DNA from: Halicephalobus mephisto
Taxonomy: Eukaryota; Nematoda; Chromadorea; Rhabditida; Panagrolaimidae
Assembly: GCA_009193035.1 (NCBI GenBank)
Contig: SWDT01000050.1
Coordinates: forward strand, 62,001 to 126,000
Length of the DNA: 64,000 bases
Direction: 5' to 3'
Positions 34,997-49,243 of this stretch are shown in pieces. Numbering within the stretch: the first letter of the stretch is position 1; the number at the start of each line of letters is the position of its first letter. The position numbers and the translations under genes are program-made. Under the pieces are notes generated by a model that was not told the origin of the DNA, made no database searches, and saw only the letters and a list, made by a program, of their open reading frames with translations.

Positions 34997-37015
34997 ATGT
35001 CTAAGAGCGATGAAGATCTCCACCAGCAGATCTTGGACGATGTCAAGACTCAAATTTTTGAAGACGTAAGAAAACTGGTCGAGAAGGAATACACGGAGAA
35101 GCTCCTGAAGAAAGAAGAAGAAGTCAAGGAGAAGCTCGGAACTATTGAGGACCTCGTCAAGAAGGTCGCTGAGAGAGAACTCGATGTCAACCACCGCATC
35201 CACTCGCGTGAATACCAGCTGATCGTCGATTGGATCAACAAGTTAGAGAAAAAAGACGAAAATATCGTCGACAACGTTTTGAAAGATATGCAATCCCGTA
35301 TTGATGAATTGATCAAAGTCGACAAAGATTTTGTTTCTCTGAAAATACATGATGAGAACTTTAAGAACCCCTTCTACCGTAACGAAAGCAGGGAATCTTT
35401 GAGTAATTTCCCGAGTCCTCTAGATGACACAGGAAGGTCAATTCCGGATGTCTGCAATCATGGCTTCCTCACTCAAGGTAGTTTACAACCATTCAAGAAT
35501 CCTAACGACTCCGCGATCGCCACAAATCAAGTTAACAATCAGAATCCAGACTTCTACAATCAAACCAGTTCCTCAGATGGCAGCATGATTCTCCTGAACG
35601 GTGCATATGAAACTCTCCAACTTTCGCGTTCGATCAGTCCTCATCCTCCTTCGTCTTCCATCAAACGTCAGAAAATGATCTACATCGTCAAATTTGGCGA
35701 GTTTGGTGTTAATGCAGAACAGTTTATGGAGCCTTCTGGAATAGCAGCGAATCATAGTCGGAACGAGATTATCATTGTTGACACCAATTGTCATCGAGTT
35801 CAAGTGTTCGACAAAGACGGTCAATTTAAGCTACAATACGGTATTCGTGGAAAAAATGATGGTCAACTTTTCTATCCAAATAGAGTAGCTATCAATCAAA
35901 TAACTGGTTACTGTATTATCACCGAGAGATGTCCTAATCATCAAATCCAGATATTTGACGCTTGTGGTCGTTTTATCCGTAAATTCGGAGCTTCTGTTCT
36001 TCAATACCCTCGGGGAATCTGTGTCGATCACAAAGGAAGAATCATCATAGTCGAATCAAAGGTAAATTTATTTTTAATTTTCTTTAATTTATATTTTTTA
36101 ATTTTCCAAATTTATTTTTAATTTTTTAAAATTTATTTTAGATTTTTAAAATTTGTATTTTTAATTTATTTTTATTTTTTTAATTTTCTTTAAAATTTAA
36201 TTTTTTTAGGTTAGAAGAGTAATAATTTTCGATTCTTATGGTAATGTGCTAAATAAGTTTTGTTGTGGACAACATATGGATTTCCCGAACTCTATTTGTG
36301 CTTCTCCTGATGAGGAAATCTTCATATCCGATAATAGAGCTCACTGTATTAAAGTATTCAACTACAACGGTGTCTATTTGCGACAAATTGGAGGAATGGG
36401 AATCACTAATTACCCTATTGGTGTTGGTGTTGATCCAACTGGATCCATTATCGTTGCAGATAACCACAATAGTTTTAATTTGACTATTTTTGACAAGGTG
36501 GGATTTTTTGCTGTTTTAATTACTAGGATTTTCTAAAAAGTTGTAGAATCTCAAGGATTTCTAGAAATTTCTATAATTAAAAAAATCTCTAAACCTATTT
36601 AAAATTGGAAATTTTGTAAAATTTTAGAATTTCCTTTGGGACAGTTTTATTTAAAAGTTTGTTTTTTGCTTTTGTAATGATATGATAATATGTTTAGAAT
36701 TATCTAGGTTTTAGAATCTTGGAAAGTTTTAAAACTATCTAAAATCGGAAATTCTAGAAAATTCTCCTTGAGACAGTTTCGTTTGAACGTTTGTTTCTAA
36801 GTTTTATAATAATGTGATTGTATTTTTAGCACGGAAAAGTCCTAAATGCACTGGAAAGCAAAGTGAAACATACCCAAGTTTTCGACATGGCTGTTTTGGA
36901 CGATGGAACTGTGGCTATCACGAGTAAGGACTTTCGTGTGTACCGGTACAGATATGCGGTGTTTAATAACGAGCTGAATCATGACTATCCGTTCTCTAAA
37001 TCTCTCGATTATTAA
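34997..37015 (+). CDS. Brat/NCL-1-type NHL-repeat protein lacking RING and B-boxes
   Basis: Three exons: 34997-36061, 36210-36497, 36830-37015 (512 residues, in frame). Residues 1-115 are highly charged and helical (a likely coiled coil, rich in EKLLKKEEEVKEK-like heptads). A Ser/Asn/Pro-rich linker follows to about 226, then a six-bladed NHL propeller to the end. Blade motifs (FGEFGVN, QFMEPSGIAAN, LFYPNRVAIN, FISDNRAHCIKVFNY, GITNYPIGVGVD, ADNHNSFNLTIF, LESKVKHTQVFD) follow the Brat/NCL-1/TRIM2-3 NHL domain closely. NHL domains of this group bind U-rich RNA and repress translation or stability. No zinc-binding domain precedes the coiled coil and no upstream exon is visible. It is therefore a shortened paralogue or a separate branch, not NCL-1 itself. 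Confidence 0.87.
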
Positions 37016-37588
37016 GTGTTGGTTGTATTTTATTTTTGTTGTTTGAATCCAATTATAGGAATTAAGTTTATCTACTATGGATAAGTCTTTTTGAGGTATT
37101 TGTTTTCTAAGTTATTGCTTATTATAAATAAATAATTTAAAAATTGAAAAATATTCTTAAAGTTTAGAATTCAAAAAATATTCCAGAAGTTGGATAATGG
37201 GGGTATTTAGATTTTTTGTTTTATTTAAAAATTTGTAATTAAACAGATTTTTGGAATTTAAATAAATTTTAAAATTTATTAATAAATATGATTTTTTAGT
37301 AATTTTTAAAATGATGTGTGTTGTGATTTTTTGGCTGAAAAAAGAAAATATTAATATATAAATATTAATTTTATAATTATTATTATTTCAAAAAACCCGC
37401 GCAATTGGTCAAATGATCGCTACGTCAAAAACAAAATTTTTTATTTTTTTAAAATCAGAAAAAAAACGAAATTTTTTATCAATTTATTTTTTTTCTTTTT
37501 CACTTGAATATGACAAACAAAAATGACTCATTATGTGATGTTAGATTTGTGCTTTGTGATTTTTTGAAAGTTATTAATTTTTATTGAT
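37016..37588. other. AT-rich intergenic stretch
   Basis: No gene seen. Two genes on the same strand are separated by about 590 bases. Confidence 0.6.
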
Positions 37589-37594
37589 TTTTAG
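37589..37594 (+). promoter_or_regulatory. Likely trans-splice acceptor of the NYN nuclease gene
   Basis: TTTTAG lies 12 bases before ATG 37607. Confidence 0.45.
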
Positions 37595-37606
37595 GATTTC
37601 GAAATC

Positions 37607-39740
37607 ATGTCCACAACTTCTAGCTTTCCAGGTAAGCCAAATCTGGAACGAATGATCGTGATTGATGCTGCTAATTTCATGCACACGATAAGGAACATTT
37701 ATCCTGGAGATCCGACTCTTGATTGGTCAGTTTTCATATATCAAATTTTACTTTGCAATCAACTCGACCTCGGTAGGGTACTTGAGGATTAATTTTGATT
37801 TTCTGGATACATGTTAATAGTTTCATATATCGAAACCAACCATAGAGAGTAAATAGAGAGTTTTATATCCTATATATCCAAATCTAGGAGTTTCCAGATC
37901 GATTAAGGAAGAATATATTTCTAAAAAAATTAATTACGAAATAGCCATCGCAGAGAACTAAAATTTTAGGTCAGTTTGGTTTCTAAAAATGTTTAGAAAT
38001 TCGTGTCGAGATTATTTCCTAAAAATTAATATATAATTTTTGTAATTTATCGATTGCGAAATAGTCGTTACCAAAAAATTTAATTTCGGAGTACTGTAGA
38101 TTCTAGAAATTTGTTAAAATTCGTGTTGGGATTATTTCTAAAAAATTAATATATGATTTTTCACGATATATGATTTATTTCGAAATCGTAAAAAATTGCA
38201 AAATGATCATCACACAAAACTAAAATCGTCACGTAGGTTACTGTAATTTCTAAGAAATTCTAAAAATTCGTGTCGAAACAATTTTATGAAAAAATTCATA
38301 TATGATTTTTACAGTCGTCCAAATGCATTGCCTCTGGCTCTTTTCGTTCACAGTCTCTTAAACCGAGGATACAACGTCAGAATAGTAATTCTGCGTCATC
38401 TGATGAATCCAGAAGCGGTTCGAAATTACTACGCCTTAGAAGTATGTTTTTAAATTAACTTTATTTATAATTTTCAATTTTTTATTAACTTTATCATCAT
38501 TTTTGAAATTTTTTAAAAATTAATTTTATTATTTTTCGAAATTTTAAAGAATTTTTATTAATAATTTTGAAAATTTTATTAATAATTTTGAATTTTAGGT
38601 TTTATTGGAATCAAATTTGTTGATTAAATCCAATATTGATGGAAAAGAATGTGACGATATTGTTTTATTGACTATCGCCAGAGAATACGGGGCTTTGGTT
38701 CTGTCCAATGACAAATTCAGCAATCACAAGGGAGTTTTGAGTCTTCCACCAGATAGGTTCCTCAGATTTGAACCGACAGAACACAAATTAAAAAATAATA
38801 TTCTGAATCAAAGTCGTTCGAAATTCGAAGTTTATGCAGAAGTAAAATTATCTGTCACTTTTGGTTTGTATTTTTATGTAAATTTTAACACTATAATTAA
38901 AATAATTTATTTTTAGGAATTACTTTACTGTTGAATTTTTGGAAAATTTATACTTCCATATATGAGAATTAATCCTAAAGAATAGAGGGTTAGGTATCTC
39001 GTATATCCTGGCCTAGAAGACTACAGTTATATCTAAGAAGAATACAAGCCCTAAAATATTGATTTCGAAATCACATAAAATTACGAAATAGTTATTATCT
39101 AAAATTAAACTTCCAAGCAACTTTGGGTTATAAAAACTCCTGAAAATCCATCAAAACTTTCTTAAAAAATTCATATATGAATTTTATTATATCTGATTTC
39201 GAAATCACATAAAATTAGGAAATAACTTACTGAAAACTTAAATTTTAAGCTATTTTAATTTATAAAAACCTTTACAAATTTACTTCGTGTTTATTTCTTT
39301 TAAAAGTTCATATATAAATTTCGCGATACATGAGTGATTTCGAAATCACATAAAATTACGAAATAGTTACCATTCAAAATTAAAATTTGAGATGAATTTT
39401 TTTCTAAAAACTTTAAAAATTCATGTCCAAGTTATTTTTACAATAATAATCTATTTTTGACTTTTGTAAAAATAATATTATTGTTTTAGATGAATTTGAA
39501 AAACGTCTACGTGTGTCTCCAGACGCTTCCAGTTATCCTGAAGTCGAACGTTCCATTCAGCGTTTCCCGAAAAGAGGTCCTACAGATTATCATTGTCTTA
39601 CTGTATTGCACCAGTATATGACGGACTCTAGCTATTTGATGATTTTTATGGAAATGCCGTCGGATTCCGGAAAATTCATCGAAAATATCAATTTTTTTCC
39701 AACGGATTTCAAGGAATACTACAAACTTTGGAAAAAGTAA
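37607..39740 (+). CDS. NYN/PIN-like ribonuclease-domain protein
   Basis: Four exons: 37607-37725, 38315-38441, 38599-38863, 39490-39740 (253 residues; the junctions give Cys and Asp). The N-terminal two thirds look like a Zc3h12a/NYN ribonuclease fold: MIVIDAANFM (first acidic residue plus Asn), RPNALPLALFVHSLLNRG, VRIVILR, then ECDDIVLLTIAREYGALVLSNDKF with two more acidic positions of the metal site. Regnase-type enzymes cut structured RNA. Here no CCCH zinc finger follows; the C-terminal 85 residues are of no family I recognise. The donor used at 38863 is needed to keep frame; the better-looking GTAAAA at 38842 would shift it. Possible roles are mRNA decay or small-RNA biology, unproven. 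Confidence 0.75.
37915..38310. repeat. Dispersed 110-130 base repeat, three units in NYN intron 1
   Basis: Each unit runs: GATTTCGAAATMG, a CATCAC/GTTACC word, AAAACTAAAATTT, GGTTACTGTAGWTTCTA, AAAATTCGTGTCGRGA, AATTTMWTATATGATTTTT. Further units lie at 34670-34930, 39040-39480 (four), 45700-45890, 55430-55560 and 62540-62660. A related, shorter version is in the V-ATPase B intron (41860-42130). Confidence 0.7.
38990..39480. repeat. Same dispersed repeat, four units in NYN intron 3
   Basis: Units begin near 39055, 39185, 39340 and end in TCATATATGA or an equivalent word. Order of sub-motifs as in 37915-38310. Confidence 0.65.
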
Positions 39741-40142
39741 ATTTTTAACTTTAAAATACTTAATAACGAATTTTTTAAGGAGTTCATTATCCCAAACTTG
39801 CCCGAGGTGAAATTCAGAATACCTAAATTCTTGAAGATTTTTGTTTAAAAACATCTTTAGAAAATTATTTTTTACTTAAATTATTAAACATAATACGTTA
39901 ATAGGCTATGTTTATTGAAATAAATATATGAAGAAAAACATTAAAGTAAAGTTAAATTTAAAAACGCAGAAAAATGAAAAAATTCGTTTTAAAATTTTTT
40001 CTTCACTTCGACTCTCGCGGGGAACTCCCGGAGCGAAAACCTGGCTGGCGTTTGGTTCTTTGATTTGCAAGTATTCGTTTTATTTTTCGTTAAATATACT
40101 TTTATTTTATTTTTGATCCTTATTATTGTTTAAATTTATTAA

Positions 40143-40148
40143 TTTTAG
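40143..40148 (+). promoter_or_regulatory. Likely trans-splice acceptor of the ATP synthase g gene
   Basis: TTTTAG lies five bases before ATG 40154. The 400-base spacer before it includes a GC-richer patch (39995-40060, CTCGCGGGGAACTCCCGGAGCG) that may be promoter. Confidence 0.5.
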
Positions 40149-40153
40149 TGGTA

Positions 40154-40661
40154 ATGGCGACTCACAAGCTCAACTTCTTTGAGAAGATCGCCAACTTGAC
40201 TGGTGTGCTTTACCGTCATCAAGCAAAGCAATTTCCTCGTCGTCTCGATCTTCTGACCAAAGTTGCCAAGCGTGAATTGGCTCCTCCTCGCACAGCAGAT
40301 TGGCCTGTCATCAAGAAGGAGTTCCAGACTCTTGTGAAAGCCATTGAGACCAAACAATACCGGAATCTCACCGTTCGAGTAAGTTTCCCACCACTCGATT
40401 GATATATGAATCCCCAATCACTACTGTCAATTCATATATCAACTCGCTTCCATTTACTCCTAATTACGCACCTAAAGTGTACATTTCCAGGAATTCCTTG
40501 TCTACACTGCCGTCGGACTTGAGGTTATTTTCTGGTTCTTCGTTGGTGAGATGATTGGCCGTCGTTACATTGTCGGTTACCTTGTCCCAGCCGACTACGT
40601 GAGCAAGGACACTCGCAAGCAAGTTGCTGCTCTCGAGGCTGAAGACAAGCACAATTTCTAA
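40154..40661 (+). CDS. asg: Mitochondrial ATP synthase subunit g
   Basis: Two exons, 40154-40378 and 40491-40661 (131 residues). The protein starts MATHKLNFFEKIANL and contains RELAPPRTADWP, NLTVREF and a membrane helix around GLEVIFWFFVGEMIGRRYI. It closes with a tail GYLVPADYVSKDTRKQVAAL. Human and fly subunit g stop soon after GYDV, whereas the ADYVSKDTKKxVAA extension is what I know from the two C. elegans ASG proteins. This is the best single clue that the organism is a nematode. Subunit g sits in the inner mitochondrial membrane and supports dimerisation of F1Fo-ATP synthase. Short, simple gene with no anomalies. Confidence 0.93.
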
Positions 40662-40925
40662 GTTAGGTTTATTCCCTGGATTTTCTAGACTTGTGTTTGT
40701 GATGTGAGTTAGCCACCACAGGTGAAGATAAAATTCTATTAAAAACATGTCTTATCCTCGAATCACCTTTCAATAAGCCCTTTATCTATACAATCTTAAA
40801 ATAATGTAGTTATAAGGAATGGATCTTCAGATGTAAGAGAATTTTCGTGCCAAAGTGAACTAGAATTTTAAATATTTCGACTCTAAGTAATACGAAGCTG
40901 ATCCAGAGTGTAAAATCAGTGAACC

Positions 40926-43149
<2,224 letters not shown>

Positions 43150-43761
43150 ATTTCGTAATTCACACCGATCTTTATCCTCTTTCGAAAACTTTCTAAATCT
43201 ATTATCTATTATAGATTTACCTTCAATAGTCAAAGACAAAAATAATTGCATGATCGATACGTTCAATCACGTTACAAAAATCCCGTAAAAAACCAATAAC
43301 TAGGATAAAAAACCAAAAACTCGTCAATTGAAAACAAAGATTATTGAAAAAGTCGAAACTATAACCATTTATTTTCAATAATGCCTCTATGACGAAAAAT
43401 CGAAACAAAATCTACTGATTGATAGTTGGTCTTTTATCTTGCGATCGCTGCGGGACCAAACGCGCGACGCATGCAGGGTCGTTATCGGTCCTTTTCCAGC
43501 CAAAAAGAGACAGACAAACTTCCAATCTATTCTCATATTTTTCAATTTAAAAAAATCATTTATTGTTCCTTATACACCCTGATCACAGAACGGCACTTAT
43601 GCAAAAAATTAAAAACTCCAAGGCATGGTGTATGTCAGGTAGACTTATTGGAATCCAATACTTTTTCAAATTTACATGAAAGCAATCACGTGTCATCATA
43701 CCCGGATTGTATTTGAAGCCGGAGTACAAATCAGTAGAGTCAATCACCAATTCTGGAATGA
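43150..43761. other. Spacer between V-ATPase B and WDR26 genes
   Basis: Both genes read leftward, so this is the 3' flank of WDR26 and the promoter side of V-ATPase B. A GC-richer patch at 43438-43510 (GCGATCGCTGCGGGACC, CGCGCGACGCATGC) is the likely core promoter. A minus-strand AATAAA near 43557 may end the WDR26 transcript. Confidence 0.5.
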
Positions 43762-46700
43762 CTACGACTGATCGACATTTTTCGAGTTATTCTTCTTCGG
43801 AGTTGTTTTGTTTTTGTTGTTTCTATGTTTTTGAACATCTTTCTCTTTCTTCTTTTCCGTTTTTGTTCCGTTCATAAGTGCGACCTCTTGATCTTTCGAA
43901 GCATTTCCAATCGGAGCCGTAGACCAAACTCTGATGGTATTGTCGTCAGATCCAGAAACCAACATACTTTGATATTTCGGGTTCCAGTCCACAGTATTAA
44001 TATGACGATGATGACCATCGAGATATTTGATCGGTTTCTTTTCAGAAATCTTCCAAATCATCAATCTATTACCTGAAGACGGATTTTTATACATGGAAAG
44101 ATGTTTAAAACCCACTTCTTTCGCATCCAGAAGCGATAAAGTTGTCATTCGGTCCTCCGAAGCACGCATTAACAACGATCTCACTATGAACTGATCCAAG
44201 GAACGTTTGGATCAATGTATGTGTTTCCAGACACCACATCCGAATACCGTTATCCTTCGTAGTTATGAGGCAGTGTTTTTCGTTTTTGTCGACAGTGAAA
44301 GTCACAATGGGTGAGGTTTCTTCAATAAGTGTTTGATCAAAATGTTGTTCAAAATCATATGACCGAATCCTAAAAATAACTTTTTAGTTAAGATTCCATA
44401 TAAAATCCTTACCTATTCAATGAGTCAGCAGCTAAAACAGTTTTCCCGTCTTTTAAACACACTAGAGCCCGGATTCTGAATCCTTCAAAGTCGTTGCTAT
44501 TATCACTATGATCAACTTCATCAACATTCTGAAAATCCAAATTTCTGAATATTCAGAGAAGCAAAACTTACAATCATTGAGAAATTTCCTCTGGCATCAC
44601 CACAGACAAGTTTATGTCCTGGACTTGGGAAGAAATCCGCAACGGAAAATTTATCTTGAGATATTCTAATTGGTTCAATCGGATCTTCTGCTGATTTTTC
44701 ATCTACTTTTAAAATATAAATTCCCGAATTTCTATGTTCTGTAGCACCACAAGCAAGTAAACGACTATCGTTGCTCCAGGAAAGCGATGAGATTCCTTCT
44801 ATTTCATCATTGATTACATATCTGTTGTAGAATTTAAGTTTCTGAGGATCTTTGACCTCCCAAATGAATACAATACCGGATTTACCCGCAGAAGCAAGAT
44901 AATTTCCACAGGGTGAGAATTTGACTGTCCACACTTCTGTTTCATGATCTTGGATAATCTAAAATCACATCCTTATTACAGAAATGAAAAACTAGTACTA
45001 TCAAAAAAGTATTTAGGAAGGAATTTTCTGAGTTTTTAAAGAAATTTAGGTAAAAAAAATAGAAAAACTGCAAATAAGGACAGAGCGAACCGATGAGGTT
45101 AACTTTCTCAGATTTTCTACTTCTTAAAAATTAAAAATGAACTCGTTTTCTGCACAGAAATTTAAAAATTCCATTATAAAAATTATAATATTTGTGGAAT
45201 TTTAAGAAATAATATTTTAAAATAAATCAAACCTGAGTAGTTCTGCACGGAAAATTTTGATTTGTACAGTGATGATCTCTTAAAATGCATTTAGGTTCAT
45301 CAATTTTGCTTCCGTATCCAATATGGAGAGAACAATTTCTTAGCTGTGTTTCGAATGCTAAAATTATTTAAATTTAGAAAATAACTATATATTAATACAT
45401 ACATTGGTTTAAAAGTTGATCGAGTCTACCCGAAGTGAGCATGAAATTCGGTGGCAAGAATTCTTCAATGAGATTTGTTAGGTTAGTATAATCGGCTTCT
45501 TTTTCCTGTTTTTTGAGAAAATCAGCCACTTCATTGGGATCATCTGCAAGCATCATCACAAAGAACCGTCTTCTGTCAGCAAATTCTTTGTCACGGGGAT
45601 ATTGGTGTTGAAGAACAAGAAGTACAGATTGATACTAAAAAAATAATATTACAAAAATCAAAAATTTCTGCAAAATTTTAAAACTCAAAATAGTCTAAAA
45701 ATTGTAATTTCTCATAAGTTGTTTCGAAATAAATTATACAACATTTTAGAACCTAAAATTCCAATTTTGTGTGATTATTTCGTAACCAATGTTTTATAAA
45801 CTTATTGTTTCTAAATCTAGAACCCTTTAAATTTGGACCTACAAAGTACCTAACTCTATCACCTTCAGGGATTAATTTTCATATATGAAAAATATATACT
45901 TATTATCGAAAACGATTTCTATAATGTTCAAAAAAACTCACATCTCCAACAATGAAGAACTTTTTCATCAACTCCTCCAACAAAGCCACTCTGACCGTCA
46001 AATGGTCTCTCGGATTAATTTTATCCTTAAAATCATCAATAATCATCAGGGCTTCATACCATTCATGAGATTTAATAAATGCACGAAGGCGGACGGCAAC
46101 CACGTCTTCTTCTCGACAATCACTTTCCTCAACAAGCGCATCAACTGTATTACTGAAAAAATTAAATTTTCATATATCAAAAATTAGAAAATCTGCAACT
46201 CACTGCATTCCCAGTTCCCTTAAGTATTGATTAATAACACGTAGGGTATTTCTCTGGCATTCATTTAACTGCGGACGTTGTCTTATAGGTTTTACATCCG
46301 CAAGCGGCACTATTGTCCTAGTTGAAGGGCAAGTTGTGGAACACGACGGAGCCGTGTGTTCTTTACTGTTCCCATTGCTACAGTTGTCCTTGGAATTAGC
46401 GTCTTTCCACCCTCCTCTAAGGCGTTCAGCAACTGATTTCCCAGAATGTGTTGCAGTCCTCTTTGAAAAATTTCTGACACCGGCTTGCATCCGCCTGAAA
46501 TTTTCATCCATTTAATATAAAAATTATTATTTTTCATTGTTAAGAAAATAGTATATAAAATAAGTAATTAATAAACACTATTTAATTCAAAAAACCCGTG
46601 TTTAGCACGCGCTCCGTAACGAATGGCGTGAGGCTTATGTACGAAGGGGACACACATCATGTGATGGCCCTGCTCTCGCGACTACGCACCTCGCTATGTC

Positions 46701-47237
46701 CCTTCAGCTAGGCAGTCATCTGGATCGCCTTCACCTGACATATCTCTTCAAGCTTATCACTAATTAAAATAAATATACATAAAAAACAATATAAAAAGCA
46801 AACCTAATTTTTGCTGGTGGCGGCGAAATTTCTGATGATTCTTGATTGTTCAAATTTCTATGATGTTCAAATTCTTGTCCGTTTATATTTATCGGACAAT
46901 TTATATCCAACTCAGCAATAGAGGTATTCACCGGGGGTTCCCCGTCACTATAGGGTTCGTCGATGGTTATAGAGTTGATCGCGTTTCCGTCAGGATTGTC
47001 GCCGACGCCGAGTTGCAGCTGCCGACGACTATTACGCGTATTTTGGTTGTGTCTTTTATATCTTTCCTGAAATTTCCTAAATTTAAAACAATTATAAAAA
47101 AAATAAAAACAAAATTAATTTTTTTCTACAAGTTTAGCATTAGGATTGTGAGTCCCAAAAATGGATCGATCTTTCTTTTTTTCGTTCAAAACAAACGAGA
47201 CAGAGTGCGGTTGTTTGGCTGTGTATACGCCAGTCAT
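43762..47237 (-). CDS. wdr-26: WDR26/GID7-like LisH-CTLH-WD40 protein
   Basis: Ten exons on the minus strand: 47237-47130, 47066-46804, 46494-46204, 46152-45942, 45634-45403, 45357-45233, 44958-44572, 44528-44413, 44369-44116, 44072-43762 (765 residues, every junction in frame). A disordered N-terminal 190 residues leads to a LisH/CTLH module (NQYLRELGMHNTVDALVEES, LRAFIKSHEWYEALMIIDDF). WD repeats follow from about 390: VWTVKFSPCGNYLASAGKSG, LSWSNDSRLLACG, KTVLAADSLNRIRSYDF, ACFGGPNDNFIASG, INTVDWNPKYQSMLVSGSDD. Order and spacing match human WDR26, a substrate-recruiting subunit of the GID/CTLH ubiquitin ligase. The tail is a Lys/Asn-rich stretch after the last blade. A 43-base intron (44073-44115) hides a frame change that could be mistaken for a frameshift. 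First-exon choice is the least certain part. Confidence 0.9.
46592..46760 (-). ncRNA. Candidate structured RNA inside a WDR26 intron
   Basis: A 150-170 base patch of balanced composition sits inside the AT-rich intron 46495-46803 (sense strand of the host gene). On the minus strand it ends in TTTTTT just after ACACGGG, like a Pol III terminator. It can form GGGACA...TGTCCC, CACGC...GCGTG, GCGA...TCGC and CATCACATGATG stems. It is not U1, U2, U4, U5, U6, 5S, 7SL or a tRNA by eye. A GAAGGCGATCCAGATG segment near its start recalls the GGCGATC element of 7SK, but the partner GATC strand is absent. Identity unknown. Confidence 0.35.
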
Positions 47238-49243
47238 AGGGTAACGACGGACTGCGCCGAAAGGCCGGGACCTAGGTAAGGACCTAAGAAAGGCACATCC
47301 AGGACCTCCAATCCCTCAAAAAACAAAAAATAACTTTTTAAAGCAAAAAAAAAATGGATTTTTCGCAGCAAGTAAAGAACGAGAAAGACAGCAGTAAAGA
47401 AAAATATAACAAACACATATTCCAGCGGAGGACAGAATGCTTTTTGAAACTTTTGCAGCAAAAGCAGCGCGATATTTCTTGGTTTTCATTTTATTTCAAA
47501 ACACAATTGTTAGAATAAAATAAAAAATGATATATCGTTTTCTAAAATGTTTAAAAAAGTAAAAATATAAATAAATAAATAAAATAATTTCTATTTTTTT
47601 AAATTTTATAGAATTTAAAAAATTTTTAAAAATATTAAAAAAGTAAAAATTTATTAATAAAACTGATTTCTATTTTCTCATTTTTATAGAATTTAAAAAA
47701 TTTCATTGAAAAATTATTTTTAATTTTTTTGAAAATTCTTTAATTAAAAAAATGAAAAAAATAATTCTGAAAATTCATTAATGAAATTGATTTTTACTTT
47801 TTATACATTTCAGAAAATTTGTATCGGGACAATTTCATAAAAAATTATTTATTTTTTTTGGAAAATTTTAGAAAAAAACAAATTTGGAAATTAATAAAAT
47901 TTATTTTTCTTTTTAAATTTCGAAAATCCATGTTGAAATTATTTTATTTAAAAAATTATAAATTTTTAAATTTTCGAAAAAAACCAATTTATTAGTAAAA
48001 TCGATTTTTTAAATTTTATAAAATTAAAAAATTGAAACAACTTTAAAAAAATAAATTTCGAAATTTTATGATTTTTTGAAAAATTAAAAAATTTCAAAAT
48101 GAATTTAATTTTTGATTTTTTTAGAATTATTTTAAAATTAAATTATTATTTAAAAAAATAAACATTAAATTGCTAACGAGCAACTCTCAAATTTCGAAAT
48201 CGATTTTGGATTTAATTCGAACTAATTTGAGTTCAAAAATTTAAAAAATTTAAATCAAATTTTTCAGTTAAAATTTGAACTTTTTAAACTTTAAATTCGA
48301 ATTAGTTCAAAATTGATTAAAATTGAAATTGTTCGAATTTTGAGATTTTCGAATCGAACAAATTCGGTTTTAATCAGGACCTTCAGAATTCTGAACTTGA
48401 ATTCTCAAATTTGAAATCGATTTTTTTATTTTTAAATTCGAATTAATCCAAAATCGATCCAAAATTCTGTTCGAAATTCGGCATTTGGTCCTGACACAAA
48501 TTTTCAGGATTTTTAGAAACTTCTAAGATTCGAAATTTTAATATTTAATATTTCAGAATTCTTTAGCGTTGTAAATTAAATGTTTAAATTCCAAAATTGT
48601 ATCATTTTAAAAGTTAAAAATATTTTTAGAATTTGTTAGAAATGTTGAAAAATATAAATTTCAGATTTTTTGCAAAATTTTGGAAAAATTAAATTTTCAA
48701 TTTTTTATAAAAAAATAAAATTAAAAATATTTGGTTTTTTATAAAACTAAAAATATTTTTTAAATTTTAAATTTTTTATAAAAATAGAATCCTAAACATT
48801 TCTAAGAATTCGTGTCGAGAAAAAACTATAAATAAACTTGTTTTTGATTTTGTACAGAAGTATATAAAAACTTTTCAATCTACAGATCCCGACAAGTATT
48901 GACGAAGAACTTACAAAAAAGAATAAATACGGATAGGTCTGTAAATAACTATTAAGCCTTTCTTCTCCGGACGTCGAGCTTCTTTGATCTGGAATAAAAA
49001 TTTAAAAAAATTAAATTAAAAAATTTTTTAAAAATAAAGAAAAAGTTTTAAAAATTTACAAAAAATTTAAATAATTTAAAAAAAAATTATGAAAAATTTT
49101 AAGAAAATTTTAAAAAATAATAAAAAATTTCGAAAAATAAAGAAAAATTTCGAAAAAAATTTTAAAAAATTATGAAAAATTTCGAAAAAATTTAAAAAAA
49201 TAAAGAAAAATTTACGTAAACGTGCGGTAGAAGATCGTTTCAT
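47234..49243 (-). CDS. Possible small single-pass membrane protein
   Basis: Minus strand. Exon 49243-49216 (ATG, donor C|GTAAAT) and exon 48988-48915 (acceptor TTCCAG, donor TTT|GTAAGT) give 34 residues beginning MKRSSTARLHQRSSTSGEER. In the same phase an ORF near 47450-47234 follows an AAAAG acceptor-like site and encodes CPPLEYVFVIFFFTAVFLVL, a good membrane helix, then ends at TGA 47236-47234. That stop overlaps the proposed WDR26 start as ATGA. The two first exons are well formed; the third is a guess across a 1.4 kb intron. Alternatively the first two exons are 5' exons of the WDR26 transcript. Confidence 0.3.

Noticed and set aside
39507..39854. Minus-strand ORF of 115 codons over the last NYN exon
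   Set aside because: Mirror of the plus-strand coding exon and its 3' flank; no supporting signals.
44073..44115. Frameshift in the WDR26 gene
   Set aside because: A 43-base GT/AG intron restores the WD-repeat frame exactly, so the gene is intact.
46592..46760. 7SK RNA
   Set aside because: Only one GGCGATC word matches; the pairing GATC strand and the 3' hairpin expected of 7SK are missing, so it stays an unidentified candidate.
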